DNA of 64,000 nucleotides, taken from contig DATGLT010000294.1 in the NCBI GenBank assembly GCA_035294005.1, forward strand, positions 4,458 to 68,457. Reading direction: 5' to 3'. The notes beneath the pieces were generated by a model. The model did not search any database. It was not told the DNA's origin and saw only the letters and a program-made list of their open reading frames with translations. The position numbers and the translations under genes are program-made. Origin of the DNA: JANXQE01 sp035294005 (GTDB taxonomy: Bacteria > Verrucomicrobiota > Verrucomicrobiia > Limisphaerales > UBA8199). Shown one piece after another: positions 43,831 to 52,605 of the stretch. Position 1 is the first letter of the stretch. Every line of letters starts with the position of its first letter.

Positions 43831-45621
43831 TTATTTCCTCTTTTTTTGAGGCGCCGTCAATACCGGACCTTTTGCGGCGGGAGCAGGGTCGGCCGTGGTG
43901 CGGATGAGTTTAGTCTGAACGATGCTGAGCAGGTTCTGCACCGTCCAGTAAAGCGTCAGGCCGGCGGAGTAGTTATAAAGGAAAACCAGGAACATCAACG
44001 GCATATAGCGCATGAGCTTGGCCTGGGCCTGGTCCATTCCCGGTGAGGGGGGCGTGAGATGCGCTTGCCACAGCATGGTTGCCCCCATAACCAGGGGTAG
44101 CAAATTGAAAGGGAAATTAATCCCTGGGATGATGAACAGCGTATCGGGGCTTGAAAGATCCCCGACCCAGAGGAACGGCGCCCCGCGCAATTCAATTGCT
44201 GAACGAATCATGAAAAAGAACCCAAAGAACACCGGCATCTGGATCAGGGTCGGCAAGCAACCGCTCATGGGGTTGATCTTGTGTTCTTTCCAGAATTCCA
44301 TCATTTTGCGCTGAGCTTTTACGGGGTCATCTTTGTATTTTTCCTGCAACGCTTTTATCTGTGGTTGAAGCATTTGCATCCGCTTAGCCGACCGGGTGCT
44401 GGCCTGGGTGAGCGGCCAGAACACGACCTTGATGATCACCGTAATAACGATGATTGCCCAGCCGTAGGGGAGCTTCAGAGTTTGGTGCAGGGCGTTCATT
44501 CCCAGCAACAGCGCTTTTGAAAAGAACCCGAAAAACCCGCCGTACCCCATCACGGCATCAACGTTGTTGTTTAAGACGGCAGCAATGGTTGCCAGCGTCC
44601 GGTATTCTTTTGGACCGGCGAAAATCATCACCTGGTCCGTGATCGCCTGATGCGGCGCCAAAGTACGGCCCGGATAAACCAACTCGGCGGTGTAACCGAC
44701 CGGTTCGCGGACGGAACGATAGGTCAACTCTTCCTCGCTCGGCTTGGGCAACGGGTTTGTGCGAACGACAACCTGGCTTGCGGGGTCGGTTTGTGGCGGC
44801 ATTACGATCAAAGCGAAGAACTGGTTGTGCAACGCGACCCATTCGATGTTCGTCTGCCCGCCTCGATATTCCGCCGGCGGCACGCGGGGCATGCACGCAA
44901 AGCCTTTCGTCGAAAAGAAACTTGCGCCCACTTCCTGCGATTTAGAGCCGTTGTACCACGTGACTCCGACGGCTGAGCCGTCGTCACGCGGGCTCATCGG
45001 TGTGGCGGTGCCGGCAAACCAGCGCATCGGCGGAAGCTGCAACGGATTATCCGAGCGGTTCTCCAGGCGCACGCTCGCCTTCACGAGGTAATTGCTACTC
45101 AAATCGAAATCCTTAACCAGGCTCAGCCCATTGGTGAGCTGCTTCTCAGCGCGCAGGCCCGTTGCCGTTTGCGTCAGTTTGAAAATGCCGTCGCCTTGAA
45201 CCGCGCTGCCCCCGAGAATCGCCAAAGTGGGTTCAGGTGTGAACGTGTTCAGAGTGGCGACGCGGTTTGTTTGAGACCGATGTTGCCGCGTAGTCGATAC
45301 CATTTCCGGGTATTGAAGCAACTCCACTTCCTTCAACCCGCCGCCGTAGGAACTGAAGGTGTAGTGCGCGTAGGCGTTGGTGATTTCCACCAGTTGTTCA
45401 GGCAGCGAAACGTCGCGAACTGCAGGATTCGACACAGCGGGAGCAGCTGACATCTGGGGGAGATTCGTCGAAAACGCGGCTTGATTTGTCTCCAATGCGG
45501 CAACCGAGTTTGTCAACGCCGGGGCGGGCTTTGGAGGATAAATCTTATTGTTTATCAGCCATTGCAGCGAAAAGTAGGCGATAAAACACGCAGCGAGAAT
45601 GATGATTGATTTGCGGTCCAT
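43831..45621 (-). CDS. yidC: Membrane protein insertase YidC
   Basis: The 596-residue protein is the Gram-negative type: one N-terminal membrane helix (S-I-I-I-L-A-A-C-F-I-A-Y-F-S-L), a periplasmic domain of about 320 residues with an initial Ala/Thr-rich linker, then the conserved five-helix insertase core (G-W-A-I-I-V-I-T-V-I-I-K-V-V-F-W-P-L-T, K-M-M-E-F-W-K-E-H, P-M-S-G-C-L-P). It inserts and folds inner-membrane proteins. 6 bases separate it from yidD. Confidence 0.96.
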   Translation of the reverse strand: MDRKSIIILAACFIAYFSLQWLINNKIYPPKPAPALTNSVAALETNQAAFSTNLPQMSAAPAVSNPAVRDVSLPEQLVEITNAYAHYTFSSYGGGLKEVELLQYPEMVSTTRQHRSQTNRVATLNTFTPEPTLAILGGSAVQGDGIFKLTQTATGLRAEKQLTNGLSLVKDFDLSSNYLVKASVRLENRSDNPLQLPPMRWFAGTATPMSPRDDGSAVGVTWYNGSKSQEVGASFFSTKGFACMPRVPPAEYRGGQTNIEWVALHNQFFALIVMPPQTDPASQVVVRTNPLPKPSEEELTYRSVREPVGYTAELVYPGRTLAPHQAITDQVMIFAGPKEYRTLATIAAVLNNNVDAVMGYGGFFGFFSKALLLGMNALHQTLKLPYGWAIIVITVIIKVVFWPLTQASTRSAKRMQMLQPQIKALQEKYKDDPVKAQRKMMEFWKEHKINPMSGCLPTLIQMPVFFGFFFMIRSAIELRGAPFLWVGDLSSPDTLFIIPGINFPFNLLPLVMGATMLWQAHLTPPSPGMDQAQAKLMRYMPLMFLVFLYNYSAGLTLYWTVQNLLSIVQTKLIRTTADPAPAAKGPVLTAPQKKRK

Positions 45622-45627
45622 TTAAAG

Positions 45628-45894
45628 TCAGGCGACAACGGGCTTTGCGGAGTGTGCGGGAGGCACAGGATCATGACCGCAACCGCCCCACGGATGGCAC
45701 CGGCCGATCCGTTTGAGGGCAAGCAACGTCCCGCGCAGAGCACCGTGCACTGTTATAGCCTCAAGCGCATAAGCCGAGCAGCTTGGGACATAGCGACAGT
45801 GACTAAACGACCCAAACAGAGCCGCCTTCAGAGGAGAAAGCGCCAGGCGATATGCCCGAATCGCTGAAATCAAGATGTGTTGCGCCAAATTCAC
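45628..45894 (-). CDS. yidD: Membrane protein insertion efficiency factor YidD
   Basis: The 88-residue protein has the conserved pattern I-R-A-Y-R-L-A-L-S-P, then C-R-Y-V-P-S-C-S-A-Y-A-L-E-A-I and R-I-G-R-C-H-P-W-G-G-C-G-H-D-P-V-P. It acts at the membrane with YidC. Its start overlaps the rnpA stop by 4 bases. Confidence 0.95.
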   Translation of the reverse strand: MNLAQHILISAIRAYRLALSPLKAALFGSFSHCRYVPSCSAYALEAITVHGALRGTLLALKRIGRCHPWGGCGHDPVPPAHSAKPVVA

Positions 45895-46274
45895 GTCCCA
45901 GAAGGCCCTTTCAACAATCCTGCTTTCGACAGAGATGTCAAAAAATCCTGTTCAACCTCGAAAAAACTTTTATTAACGATCGATGGACGAGCTACTAACA
46001 CCAGATCGACCGGATGCGCAATACGGCTTTGGTGCTGTCGAAAACTCTCGCGCAGGAGCCGCCGTGCCCGATTCCTGACAACAGCTCCTCCAATGCGACT
46101 GGAGGTGATGACACCCACCCGAGAGGTTTTGCCAGGGCCGAGGGACATCCAGTTGGCAATGAGACAACCGCATGTCAACCGCTTGCCTTCGGCGCGCAGC
46201 CGGGTAAAATCGCGGGCCTGCTTGATTCGAGCAGATCGACCGAATCGGAAACGGCCTGAAGACTGGGCGGTCAT
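45891..46274 (-). CDS. rnpA: Ribonuclease P protein component
   Basis: The 127-residue protein has the RnpA core: F-x-R-L-R-A-E-G-K-R near residue 28, the central R-V-G-V-I-T-S-S-R-I-G-G-A-V-V-R-N-R-A-R-R (RNR motif) and a V-D-L-V-L-V-A-R-P end. It binds RNase P RNA for tRNA 5' processing. The start, ATG 46274, follows rpmH by 17 bases; a longer frame upstream covers rpmH in another frame. It overlaps the yidD start by 4 bases. Confidence 0.93.
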   Translation of the reverse strand: MTAQSSGRFRFGRSARIKQARDFTRLRAEGKRLTCGCLIANWMSLGPGKTSRVGVITSSRIGGAVVRNRARRLLRESFRQHQSRIAHPVDLVLVARPSIVNKSFFEVEQDFLTSLSKAGLLKGPSGT

Positions 46275-46291
46275 GACCGCGCCGGTCCCCC

Positions 46292-46429
46292 TCAGACAGG
46301 CGTCAACCGCTTTCGCCCAACGCGCCGGCGATTGCGCAAAATGGCTTTGCCGCTCTTGCTCGAATTCCGGTTGAGGAAGCCGTGTTGCCGTTTGCGGCGG
46401 ATTTTCGACGGTTGATATTGTCTCTTCAT
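46292..46429 (-). CDS. rpmH: 50S ribosomal protein L34
   Basis: A 45-codon frame on the minus strand, K-R-Q-Y-Q-P-S-K-I-R-R-K-R-Q-H-G-F then S-K-S-G-K-A-I-L-R-N-R-R-R-V-G-R-K-R-L, is a complete L34 including the F-L/M arginine-lysine-rich pattern. It was read directly from the bases, being shorter than the usual size cut-off. It heads the rpmH-rnpA-yidD-yidC-jag cluster. Confidence 0.97.
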   Translation of the reverse strand: MKRQYQPSKIRRKRQHGFLNRNSSKSGKAILRNRRRVGRKRLTPV

Positions 46430-46891
46430 AACAGTTCAAAGCTGGCCCGCGCGGTTGTTTCCACATGACGCAGTGTCAGGAACCACCCCGAAAACGGAAC
46501 GCGAGAGCATATCAACCAAGTCAAAAGTGTCAAGCTGCTGCGAACTTCGAAAAAACCCCAAAACTTCACCGTTTTTTGGTTCTTACAGCAAAGTCGCAAA
46601 CCCTGGTTTTCCTGGGGAGAAATGAGCCGCAAAAAGCCTGGATCCGGATTCTATTCTCCTTGCCTATTTGCGGCCTCAGTGGGATAGTCAAGTTATGTAG
46701 CCCACGCCGCGAGTCTCTTGCGTTGCAATTCAACGGACGGTGTGTGGAGAGTGCAATCCGGTAAACCGGTATGAATCGCCACTTCTCATTTGGCGGTAAC
46801 AAGGTGAAACCGTGCGACGTTCGCCAGGCTAATTCTCGGGATTCTCTTCAGCAGCTTTCCTGGTCGTGAACCCAATTGGAGTGAGGCAAAA
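46430..46891. other. Divergent intergenic region before rpmH and the giant protein gene
   Basis: These 462 bases hold the rpmH promoter (46506-46533) and should hold the promoter of the giant secreted-protein gene on the plus strand. No further gene is evident. A single site resembling a DnaA box (TGTGGAAAC on the minus strand, near 46461-46470) is present, but no cluster of boxes, and dnaA is not adjacent. Confidence 0.5.
46506..46533 (-). promoter_or_regulatory. Promoter of the rpmH cluster
   Basis: On the minus strand a perfect TTGACA (46528-46533) is followed after 16 bases by TATGCT (46506-46511). The -10 box lies 76 bases before the rpmH start, a plausible leader length. Confidence 0.6.
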
Positions 46892-49800
46892 ATGAAAACC
46901 GCTCTTCGGCTGACCGCGGTCATGGTTCTTCTGGTCTTGCCTCGGCTTTCCGCCGCCACCCTTTATGTGTCACGGGGGAGCCCGAATCCAACTCCCCCTT
47001 ACGCAACCTGGGCGACCGCGGCCACCAACATCCAGGATGCAGTGGACTCGGCGCAAGCCCAGGCATTGATCCTGGTGACCGACGGGGTTTATCCCGGTGG
47101 ATTGACCGTGGGCAAACCGCTCACTTTGCTGAGCGTCAATGGTCCCCGCGTTACGGTAATCGATGGCGCCGGCAGCAAACAATGCGTCTCCATCACGAAC
47201 GGGGTGAACCTGTCCGGGTTCACCCTCACGAACGGGTGGGCCCAAAACGGCGGCGCCGTTTGGTGCAGTACCACAAACGCCTATGTCACCAACTGTGTCA
47301 TCGCAGGCAACTCCGCCGCGCAAAACGGAGGGGGCACCTATGGGGCCACTTTCTACAATTGCCAATTGACCGGCAATTCGGCCACCAGCGGCATCGGTGG
47401 AGGAGCCTGTTCCTCCATGCTCTACAACTGCACAGTCACCGGTAACTCCGCGAGCACCGCCGGCGGAGCCTCCGGGGGCATCCTCTACAATTCGATTATC
47501 TACTTCAACAACGCTCCACACGGCGCGAATTACACGAACGTTTATTATCTCTTGTATTGTTGCACGACGCCGTTGCCTAATTTCGGCGGTGGCAACATCA
47601 CCAACGCGCCGATGTTGGTCGACTACGCGGGCGGCGACTTGCACTTACAATCCAACTCCCCGTGCATCGATGCCGGCAACAACATGTTCGTGCATGGCGC
47701 GACCGACCTCGACGGCAACCCACGCATCTTTGGCGGGACGGTGGACCTGGGCGCCTATGAGTTTGAACCGTCCGGTCCGCCTTTGATCACCGGCCAACCC
47801 TCCAGCCAGACGGCTTTTACCGGCAGCGACGTTACCTTAAGCGTCGTGGCCGTAGGCTCTCTGCCCCTTTCCTGGCAATGGCAGTTCAAGGGGGTTGCCA
47901 TCCCGGGTGCCCTTAATTCTACCCTGACGCTGGCGCCTGTGACGACCAACCAGGCAGGCAGCTATTCGGTCGTGGTCGCCAACAACCTTGGCTCGGTAAC
48001 CAGCCAAGTGGCGGTGGTAACCGTAACAAACTCGGCTCCCCGGATCGTCGCCCAGCCTCTCGATGCCGTGGCTTATGTCGGTAGCAATGTCACTTTCACC
48101 GTTGGCGCGGTCGGCTCCCTGCCCTTTTCGTGGCAATGGCAGTTTAATGGAACTGCCATTCCGAATGCCACCAACTCGAGCCTGACTCTGACCGCAGTGA
48201 CGACCAACCAGGAGGGACTTTACTCGGTGATTGTAAGCAATGCCCTGGGGAGCCTTACCAGCGCAGCAGCCAGTCTCACCGTTGCGGTGCGTACCGGGAC
48301 CAGCTTTGTCTGGCAGAACAGTCCCAACCCGACGCCGCCGTACGCCACCTGGCCCACGGCCGCCCATGCGATCCAGGACGCAGTGGATGCCACCATCCCC
48401 GGAGACCAGGTCGTGGTCACCAATGGGATCTACGCGACCGGCGCCCGGTCCGTAGGTTCAAATGCGCTACCCAACCGCGTCGTAGTGGATAAGCCCGTGA
48501 CAGTGCGGAGCGTCAACGGACCGGACGTCACGGTTATCATGGGCTACCAGGTGCCCGGCGAGACCAATGGGTATGCAGCGATTCGATGCGTCTACTTGAG
48601 CAGCGGCGCGGTCCTCAACGGGTTTACTCTGACCAATGGAGCGACGTTATACCCGGTGGGTAATTTCGATCCGCAGGCTAGCGGAGGTGGAGTCTGGTGC
48701 CAGTCGAGCAGTGCGGTGGTAACGAATTGCATCCTGAATGGCAACGCGGCAGCTCAGTTCAGCGGAGGCGCAGACGGTGGCACAATCGACAACTGCGCCT
48801 TGAGCGGCAACTCAGCCTTATACGGTGGTGGAGCGCATGGTGGAACGCTCAATTTCTGCACGCTAACCGGTAACTCGGCGCAGTATGGCGGCGGAGCGCA
48901 TGTCGCCACGCTCAATAATTGCACGCTAACGGGCAACTCAGCCCAGGTTGAGGGAGGCGGGGCGGAATCTTGCACGCTCGCCAACAGCGCAGTTTTCGGT
49001 AACTCGGCGCAGGCCAATGGTGGCGGCGCGGCTTTTTGTACGCTCACCAACTGCACGGTGACCTTCAACTCGGCGGCGGTTTATGATGGAGGAGCGTACG
49101 ATTCCATGCTCTACAATTCGATCGTCTACTACAACACTGTGCTTAATAGCACGAAGATCTCGGACGCGATGTCCAGCACCCTCTATTACTGCTGCAGCAC
49201 CACCAACAGCGGGGGGAACACCATAACCAATGAGCCTTTTCTATTGAGCCCCTGGCGCCCCGCTTGGAATTCCCCCGTCCGGGGAGCCGGCAATTCCGCT
49301 TTCGCTGGTGGTTCGGACCTCGATGGCGAGACCTGGCTCAATCCTCCCTCGATCGGCTGCGATGAATACCATAGCGGTTTGGTTACCGGAGCGTTGAGCG
49401 TCGCGATCGTGGCGCCCGTGACCAATGTCGCCAGGGGTGTTGCCCTGGATCTGATCGGGCAAGTCTCTGGTCGGCCGTCTGCCGCACGGTGGGAATTTGG
49501 GGATGGAACGGTCATCAGCAATCGGCTTCACGCCACGCATCAATGGCCTGCGGCTGGGGATTACCAGGTGGTCTGGCGGGCTTACAACGATAGTTTACCG
49601 GCCGGGGTAACAGCTGCCGTCACAATCCACGTGCTGGATACATCGCTGCACTACGTGAACATTGAGAGCACTAGCCCCCTTGCGCCCTACACCACTTGGA
49701 GTACTGCGGCCGCTACCATCCAGGACGCCGTTGATGCGGCAAGTCCAGGCGACGAGATCCTCGTCACCAACGGCGTCTACGCCGCCGGCGGTCGACCCAT

Positions 49801-52579
49801 GGGTACGGATCTCCTGACCAACCGCGTCACGTTGAATAAGCCACTGACGGTCCGGAGCGTCAATGGGCCGGAAGCGACGGTCATCGAGGGCTACCAGGTA
49901 TCGGCCACAGTCGAGGGCCCGGGAGCGATCCGGTGCGCCTATTTGAGCGCCGGTTCAGTCTTGAGCGGCTTTACTCTCACGAATGGAGCGACCCTGGCGC
50001 AACCGAGTTATTCCGACCCTCAGGCAAACGGGGGAGGAGCATGGTGTGAATCCACGTCGGTCCTGACCAATTGCACGCTGGTTGGCAACTCGGCTTTGTC
50101 TGCCGGCGGGGTGTATGGCGGCACGCTTTATAACTGCACACTGACCAGCAATTCGGTGCCGTGGTATGGAGGCGGGACGTACGGCGCTACACTCAATAAC
50201 TGCACGCTGACCGGCAACTCGGCGTACGGGGGCGCTGGAGTCTTTGGCGGCGTGATCAACAACTGCATACTGACCGATAACTCGGCCGCGTGGTACGGCG
50301 GCGGAGCCGAAAACTGCACGCTCTATTACTGCACACTCACCCAGAACTCGTCGGGCGAATACGGTGGCGGGGTTTCTCATTGCACGCTCTACAACTGCAC
50401 GCTCACCGGAAACACTGGCCAGGGTGTCGATGGCGGCACTCTCTACAATTGCCGGCTGTTTGGCAATTCCAGCGGTTCGAGCGGCACCTTTTACAGCTGC
50501 TTGCTGGTGGGCAACAACGGCGCCTCGAGCGGTGCGTTTTACAACTGCACTGTGGTGCAAAACCAGGGCGGAATCGCCGGCTCCGCTCTCAATTCCATCG
50601 TGTATTACAACGTTGGTGGAAACTATGCCCCAGGAACAATTCTGAATTACTCCTGCACAACGCCTCTACCCGACGGCGGTTTGGGAAACATTGCCGCCGA
50701 CCCGCAGCTGGCCAGTCCGCAGTCTTTAAGCGCCACTTCGCCGTGCCGCGGGGCAGGCACCTCCCCACTGACCGCGACCGATATCGACGACGTTCCCTGG
50801 GGGAATCCACCCTCGATGGGGTGCTATGAGTACCACGACGGGCCGATGACCGGACCGTTAACCGTCAACCTCGGGGCCAATTACACCAACGTCACCGTGG
50901 GCTTTCCGGTCGGTTTGACAGCGTCGATTGAAGGCCAAACCACCCTCAGCACTTGGGATTTTGGAGACGGCATTGTCCTGAGCAACACGCTCAATGTGGT
51001 GCATTCGTGGGCCGCGCCTGGAGATTACTCCGTCGTGTTGCGAGCCTATAATGATACATCGCCGGGCGGAGTGGGTGCTGCCCTGACGGTCCACGTTTTG
51101 CTGACACCGTCGTATTATGTCGCGGCGGCCAACGCCCATCCCCAGCCGCCTTATTCATCCTGGGCCACCGCGGCCACAAACATTCAGAATGCGGTGGATG
51201 TGGCGCTGCCGGGCACTGTCGTGATGGTGACCAATGGGACTTACGTCGGTGGGGTGGCAGTACCCAAGCCGCTTGCGCTGGTTGGCGTTAATGGGCCCCT
51301 GTTCACTATCATCGATGGGGCCGGCACGAATGCGTGCGCCTCTCTGGCCAGTGGTGCGAGCCTCACCGGGTTCACCGCCACCAACGGGAACGGCTTTTTC
51401 GGCGGGGGCGTGCAGTGCGCATCCACAAACGCTTTTCTCACCAACTGTACGCTGGCCGGCAATCGGGCTCTTTCGGGCGCCGGAATTTCTGGGGGGACGC
51501 TCTACAACTGCACTTTGAGCGGCAACTCGGGCGATGGGGGCGGCGGGGCAACCGGGAGCACGCTCTATAACTGCACGTTGATCGGCAACAGCGCCTTTGG
51601 ACGCGTCGCTAGCGGCGGCGGAGCCGAAAGCTGCACGCTCTACAACTGTACCCTGCGCGACAACTCATCGGGATGGTCCGGCGGCGGGGCGGCCGACTCG
51701 ACGCTCAACAACTGTATATTGACCGGCAACAGCTCCGAGTTCGGACCGGGCGGCGGTGCCGCTCATTGCACGCTTAACAACTGCACGTTGACGGGCAACT
51801 CGGCGACCAACGGCTTCGGCGGCGGCGGCGGCGGGACCTATTGGTGCTGGCTCAACAACTGCATTTCCTACTACAACATTTCCCCCGGCGGCGCGAATTA
51901 TGAAACCAACTACTCTTATAGCACTCTGAATTACTGCTGCACCACGCCGTTGCCCACCTCCGGTTTCGGCAATATCACCAACGCGCCGCTCTTTGTCGAT
52001 TACGCCGGCGGTAACCTGCGTCTCCAATCTCTCTCCCCTTGTATCAATTCCGGCAACAACGCTTTCGTGTCCGGCGCAACCGATCTCGATGGGAACCCGC
52101 GGATTGTCGGCGACACGGTGGACATGGGTGCTTACGAGTTCCAAGAATCCGCCTCGGTGATTTCCTACGCCTGGCTCCAGCAATGGGGCCTGCCGACCGA
52201 CGGCTCGGCCGATTATGTCGACACCGACGGCGACGGCATGAACAACTGGCAGGAATGGGTTTGCGGAACCTGCCCCACCAACCCGCTCTCCGTCCTGCGT
52301 CTGCTCTCTGCGTCTACCCTCGGCGCCAACGTGACTGTCACCTGGCAGAGCGTCGCGGGGATAAACTATTTCCTGGAGCGCGGTGCGAATCTAGGCTCAC
52401 CGTTCTCGATCGAAGTCACGAACATCGTCGGCGGGTCCTCGAACGTTTTCCTCATTGAAACGAACAGTTTGGTCGTGGCCACCAACATCGTCGGGCAGGC
52501 CGGGACGACAAGCTATTCCGACACCAACGCGGCAGGCCCCGGCCCCGTCTTCTACCGTGTCGGCGTGAAAGCGCCCTGA
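46892..52579 (+). CDS. Giant secreted beta-helix protein with Ig-like, PKD and Ca-loop domains
   Basis: The 1895-residue protein has a signal peptide (KTALRLTAVMVLLVLPRLSAA) and four long modules. Each starts with P-P-Y-A-T-W-x-T-A-A-x-x-I-Q-D-A-V-D and continues with repeats of the N-C-T-L-T-G-N-S-A type, as in right-handed parallel beta-helices. Module 1 ends D-L-D-G-N-P-R-I...D-L-G-A-Y-E-F and is followed by two Ig-like domains (about 295-466). Modules 2 and 3 end with W-x-N-P-P-S-x-G-C-x-E-Y-H, each followed by a PKD domain (W-E-F-G-D-G, W-D-F-G-D-G). Module 4 ends like module 1 and is followed by a D-T-D-G-D-G-M-N-N calcium loop. No sorting tail is seen. A surface adhesin or glycan-binding protein is likely; no catalytic residues were identified. 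Confidence 0.85.
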   Translation: MKTALRLTAVMVLLVLPRLSAATLYVSRGSPNPTPPYATWATAATNIQDAVDSAQAQALILVTDGVYPGGLTVGKPLTLLSVNGPRVTVIDGAGSKQCVSITNGVNLSGFTLTNGWAQNGGAVWCSTTNAYVTNCVIAGNSAAQNGGGTYGATFYNCQLTGNSATSGIGGGACSSMLYNCTVTGNSASTAGGASGGILYNSIIYFNNAPHGANYTNVYYLLYCCTTPLPNFGGGNITNAPMLVDYAGGDLHLQSNSPCIDAGNNMFVHGATDLDGNPRIFGGTVDLGAYEFEPSGPPLITGQPSSQTAFTGSDVTLSVVAVGSLPLSWQWQFKGVAIPGALNSTLTLAPVTTNQAGSYSVVVANNLGSVTSQVAVVTVTNSAPRIVAQPLDAVAYVGSNVTFTVGAVGSLPFSWQWQFNGTAIPNATNSSLTLTAVTTNQEGLYSVIVSNALGSLTSAAASLTVAVRTGTSFVWQNSPNPTPPYATWPTAAHAIQDAVDATIPGDQVVVTNGIYATGARSVGSNALPNRVVVDKPVTVRSVNGPDVTVIMGYQVPGETNGYAAIRCVYLSSGAVLNGFTLTNGATLYPVGNFDPQASGGGVWCQSSSAVVTNCILNGNAAAQFSGGADGGTIDNCALSGNSALYGGGAHGGTLNFCTLTGNSAQYGGGAHVATLNNCTLTGNSAQVEGGGAESCTLANSAVFGNSAQANGGGAAFCTLTNCTVTFNSAAVYDGGAYDSMLYNSIVYYNTVLNSTKISDAMSSTLYYCCSTTNSGGNTITNEPFLLSPWRPAWNSPVRGAGNSAFAGGSDLDGETWLNPPSIGCDEYHSGLVTGALSVAIVAPVTNVARGVALDLIGQVSGRPSAARWEFGDGTVISNRLHATHQWPAAGDYQVVWRAYNDSLPAGVTAAVTIHVLDTSLHYVNIESTSPLAPYTTWSTAAATIQDAVDAASPGDEILVTNGVYAAGGRPMGTDLLTNRVTLNKPLTVRSVNGPEATVIEGYQVSATVEGPGAIRCAYLSAGSVLSGFTLTNGATLAQPSYSDPQANGGGAWCESTSVLTNCTLVGNSALSAGGVYGGTLYNCTLTSNSVPWYGGGTYGATLNNCTLTGNSAYGGAGVFGGVINNCILTDNSAAWYGGGAENCTLYYCTLTQNSSGEYGGGVSHCTLYNCTLTGNTGQGVDGGTLYNCRLFGNSSGSSGTFYSCLLVGNNGASSGAFYNCTVVQNQGGIAGSALNSIVYYNVGGNYAPGTILNYSCTTPLPDGGLGNIAADPQLASPQSLSATSPCRGAGTSPLTATDIDDVPWGNPPSMGCYEYHDGPMTGPLTVNLGANYTNVTVGFPVGLTASIEGQTTLSTWDFGDGIVLSNTLNVVHSWAAPGDYSVVLRAYNDTSPGGVGAALTVHVLLTPSYYVAAANAHPQPPYSSWATAATNIQNAVDVALPGTVVMVTNGTYVGGVAVPKPLALVGVNGPLFTIIDGAGTNACASLASGASLTGFTATNGNGFFGGGVQCASTNAFLTNCTLAGNRALSGAGISGGTLYNCTLSGNSGDGGGGATGSTLYNCTLIGNSAFGRVASGGGAESCTLYNCTLRDNSSGWSGGGAADSTLNNCILTGNSSEFGPGGGAAHCTLNNCTLTGNSATNGFGGGGGGTYWCWLNNCISYYNISPGGANYETNYSYSTLNYCCTTPLPTSGFGNITNAPLFVDYAGGNLRLQSLSPCINSGNNAFVSGATDLDGNPRIVGDTVDMGAYEFQESASVISYAWLQQWGLPTDGSADYVDTDGDGMNNWQEWVCGTCPTNPLSVLRLLSASTLGANVTVTWQSVAGINYFLERGANLGSPFSIEVTNIVGGSSNVFLIETNSLVVATNIVGQAGTTSYSDTNAAGPGPVFYRVGVKAP
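48720..49120 (+). repeat. Degenerate tandem repeats in module 2 of the giant gene
   Basis: Six or more imperfect units of about 66 bases, each encoding G-G-G-A-x-x-x-T-L-x-N-C-T-L-T-G-N-S-A, repeat in frame. Similar blocks are at about 47,260-47,490, 50,050-50,480 and 51,430-51,830. They correspond to single coils of the predicted beta-helix. Confidence 0.75.
50050..50480 (+). repeat. Degenerate tandem repeats in module 3 of the giant gene
   Basis: Imperfect units of about 63-66 bases encode successive coils such as Y-G-G-G-T-Y-G-A-T-L-N-N-C-T-L-T-G-N-S-A. The DNA is close to the module 2 block, which fits internal duplication within the gene. Confidence 0.7.
51430..51830 (+). repeat. Degenerate tandem repeats in module 4 of the giant gene
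   Basis: Imperfect units of about 66-72 bases (L-Y-N-C-T-L-x-G-N-S-x-x-x-G-G-G-A-x-x-S-T) repeat in frame, continuing the coil pattern of the beta-helix and ending in a Gly run. Confidence 0.7.
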
Positions 52580-52605
52580 CACCCTTCTTGAAACACATTT
52601 CCGAT

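Noticed and set aside
46430..46891. Possible replication origin next to rpmH
   Set aside because: Only one DnaA-box-like site is visible, with no AT-rich unwinding stretch and no dnaA or dnaN gene beside it.
48720..51830. CRISPR-like array, because of regular DNA repeats
   Set aside because: The repeats are imperfect, in frame, and encode coils of a beta-helix; there are no unique spacers of constant length and no cas genes.
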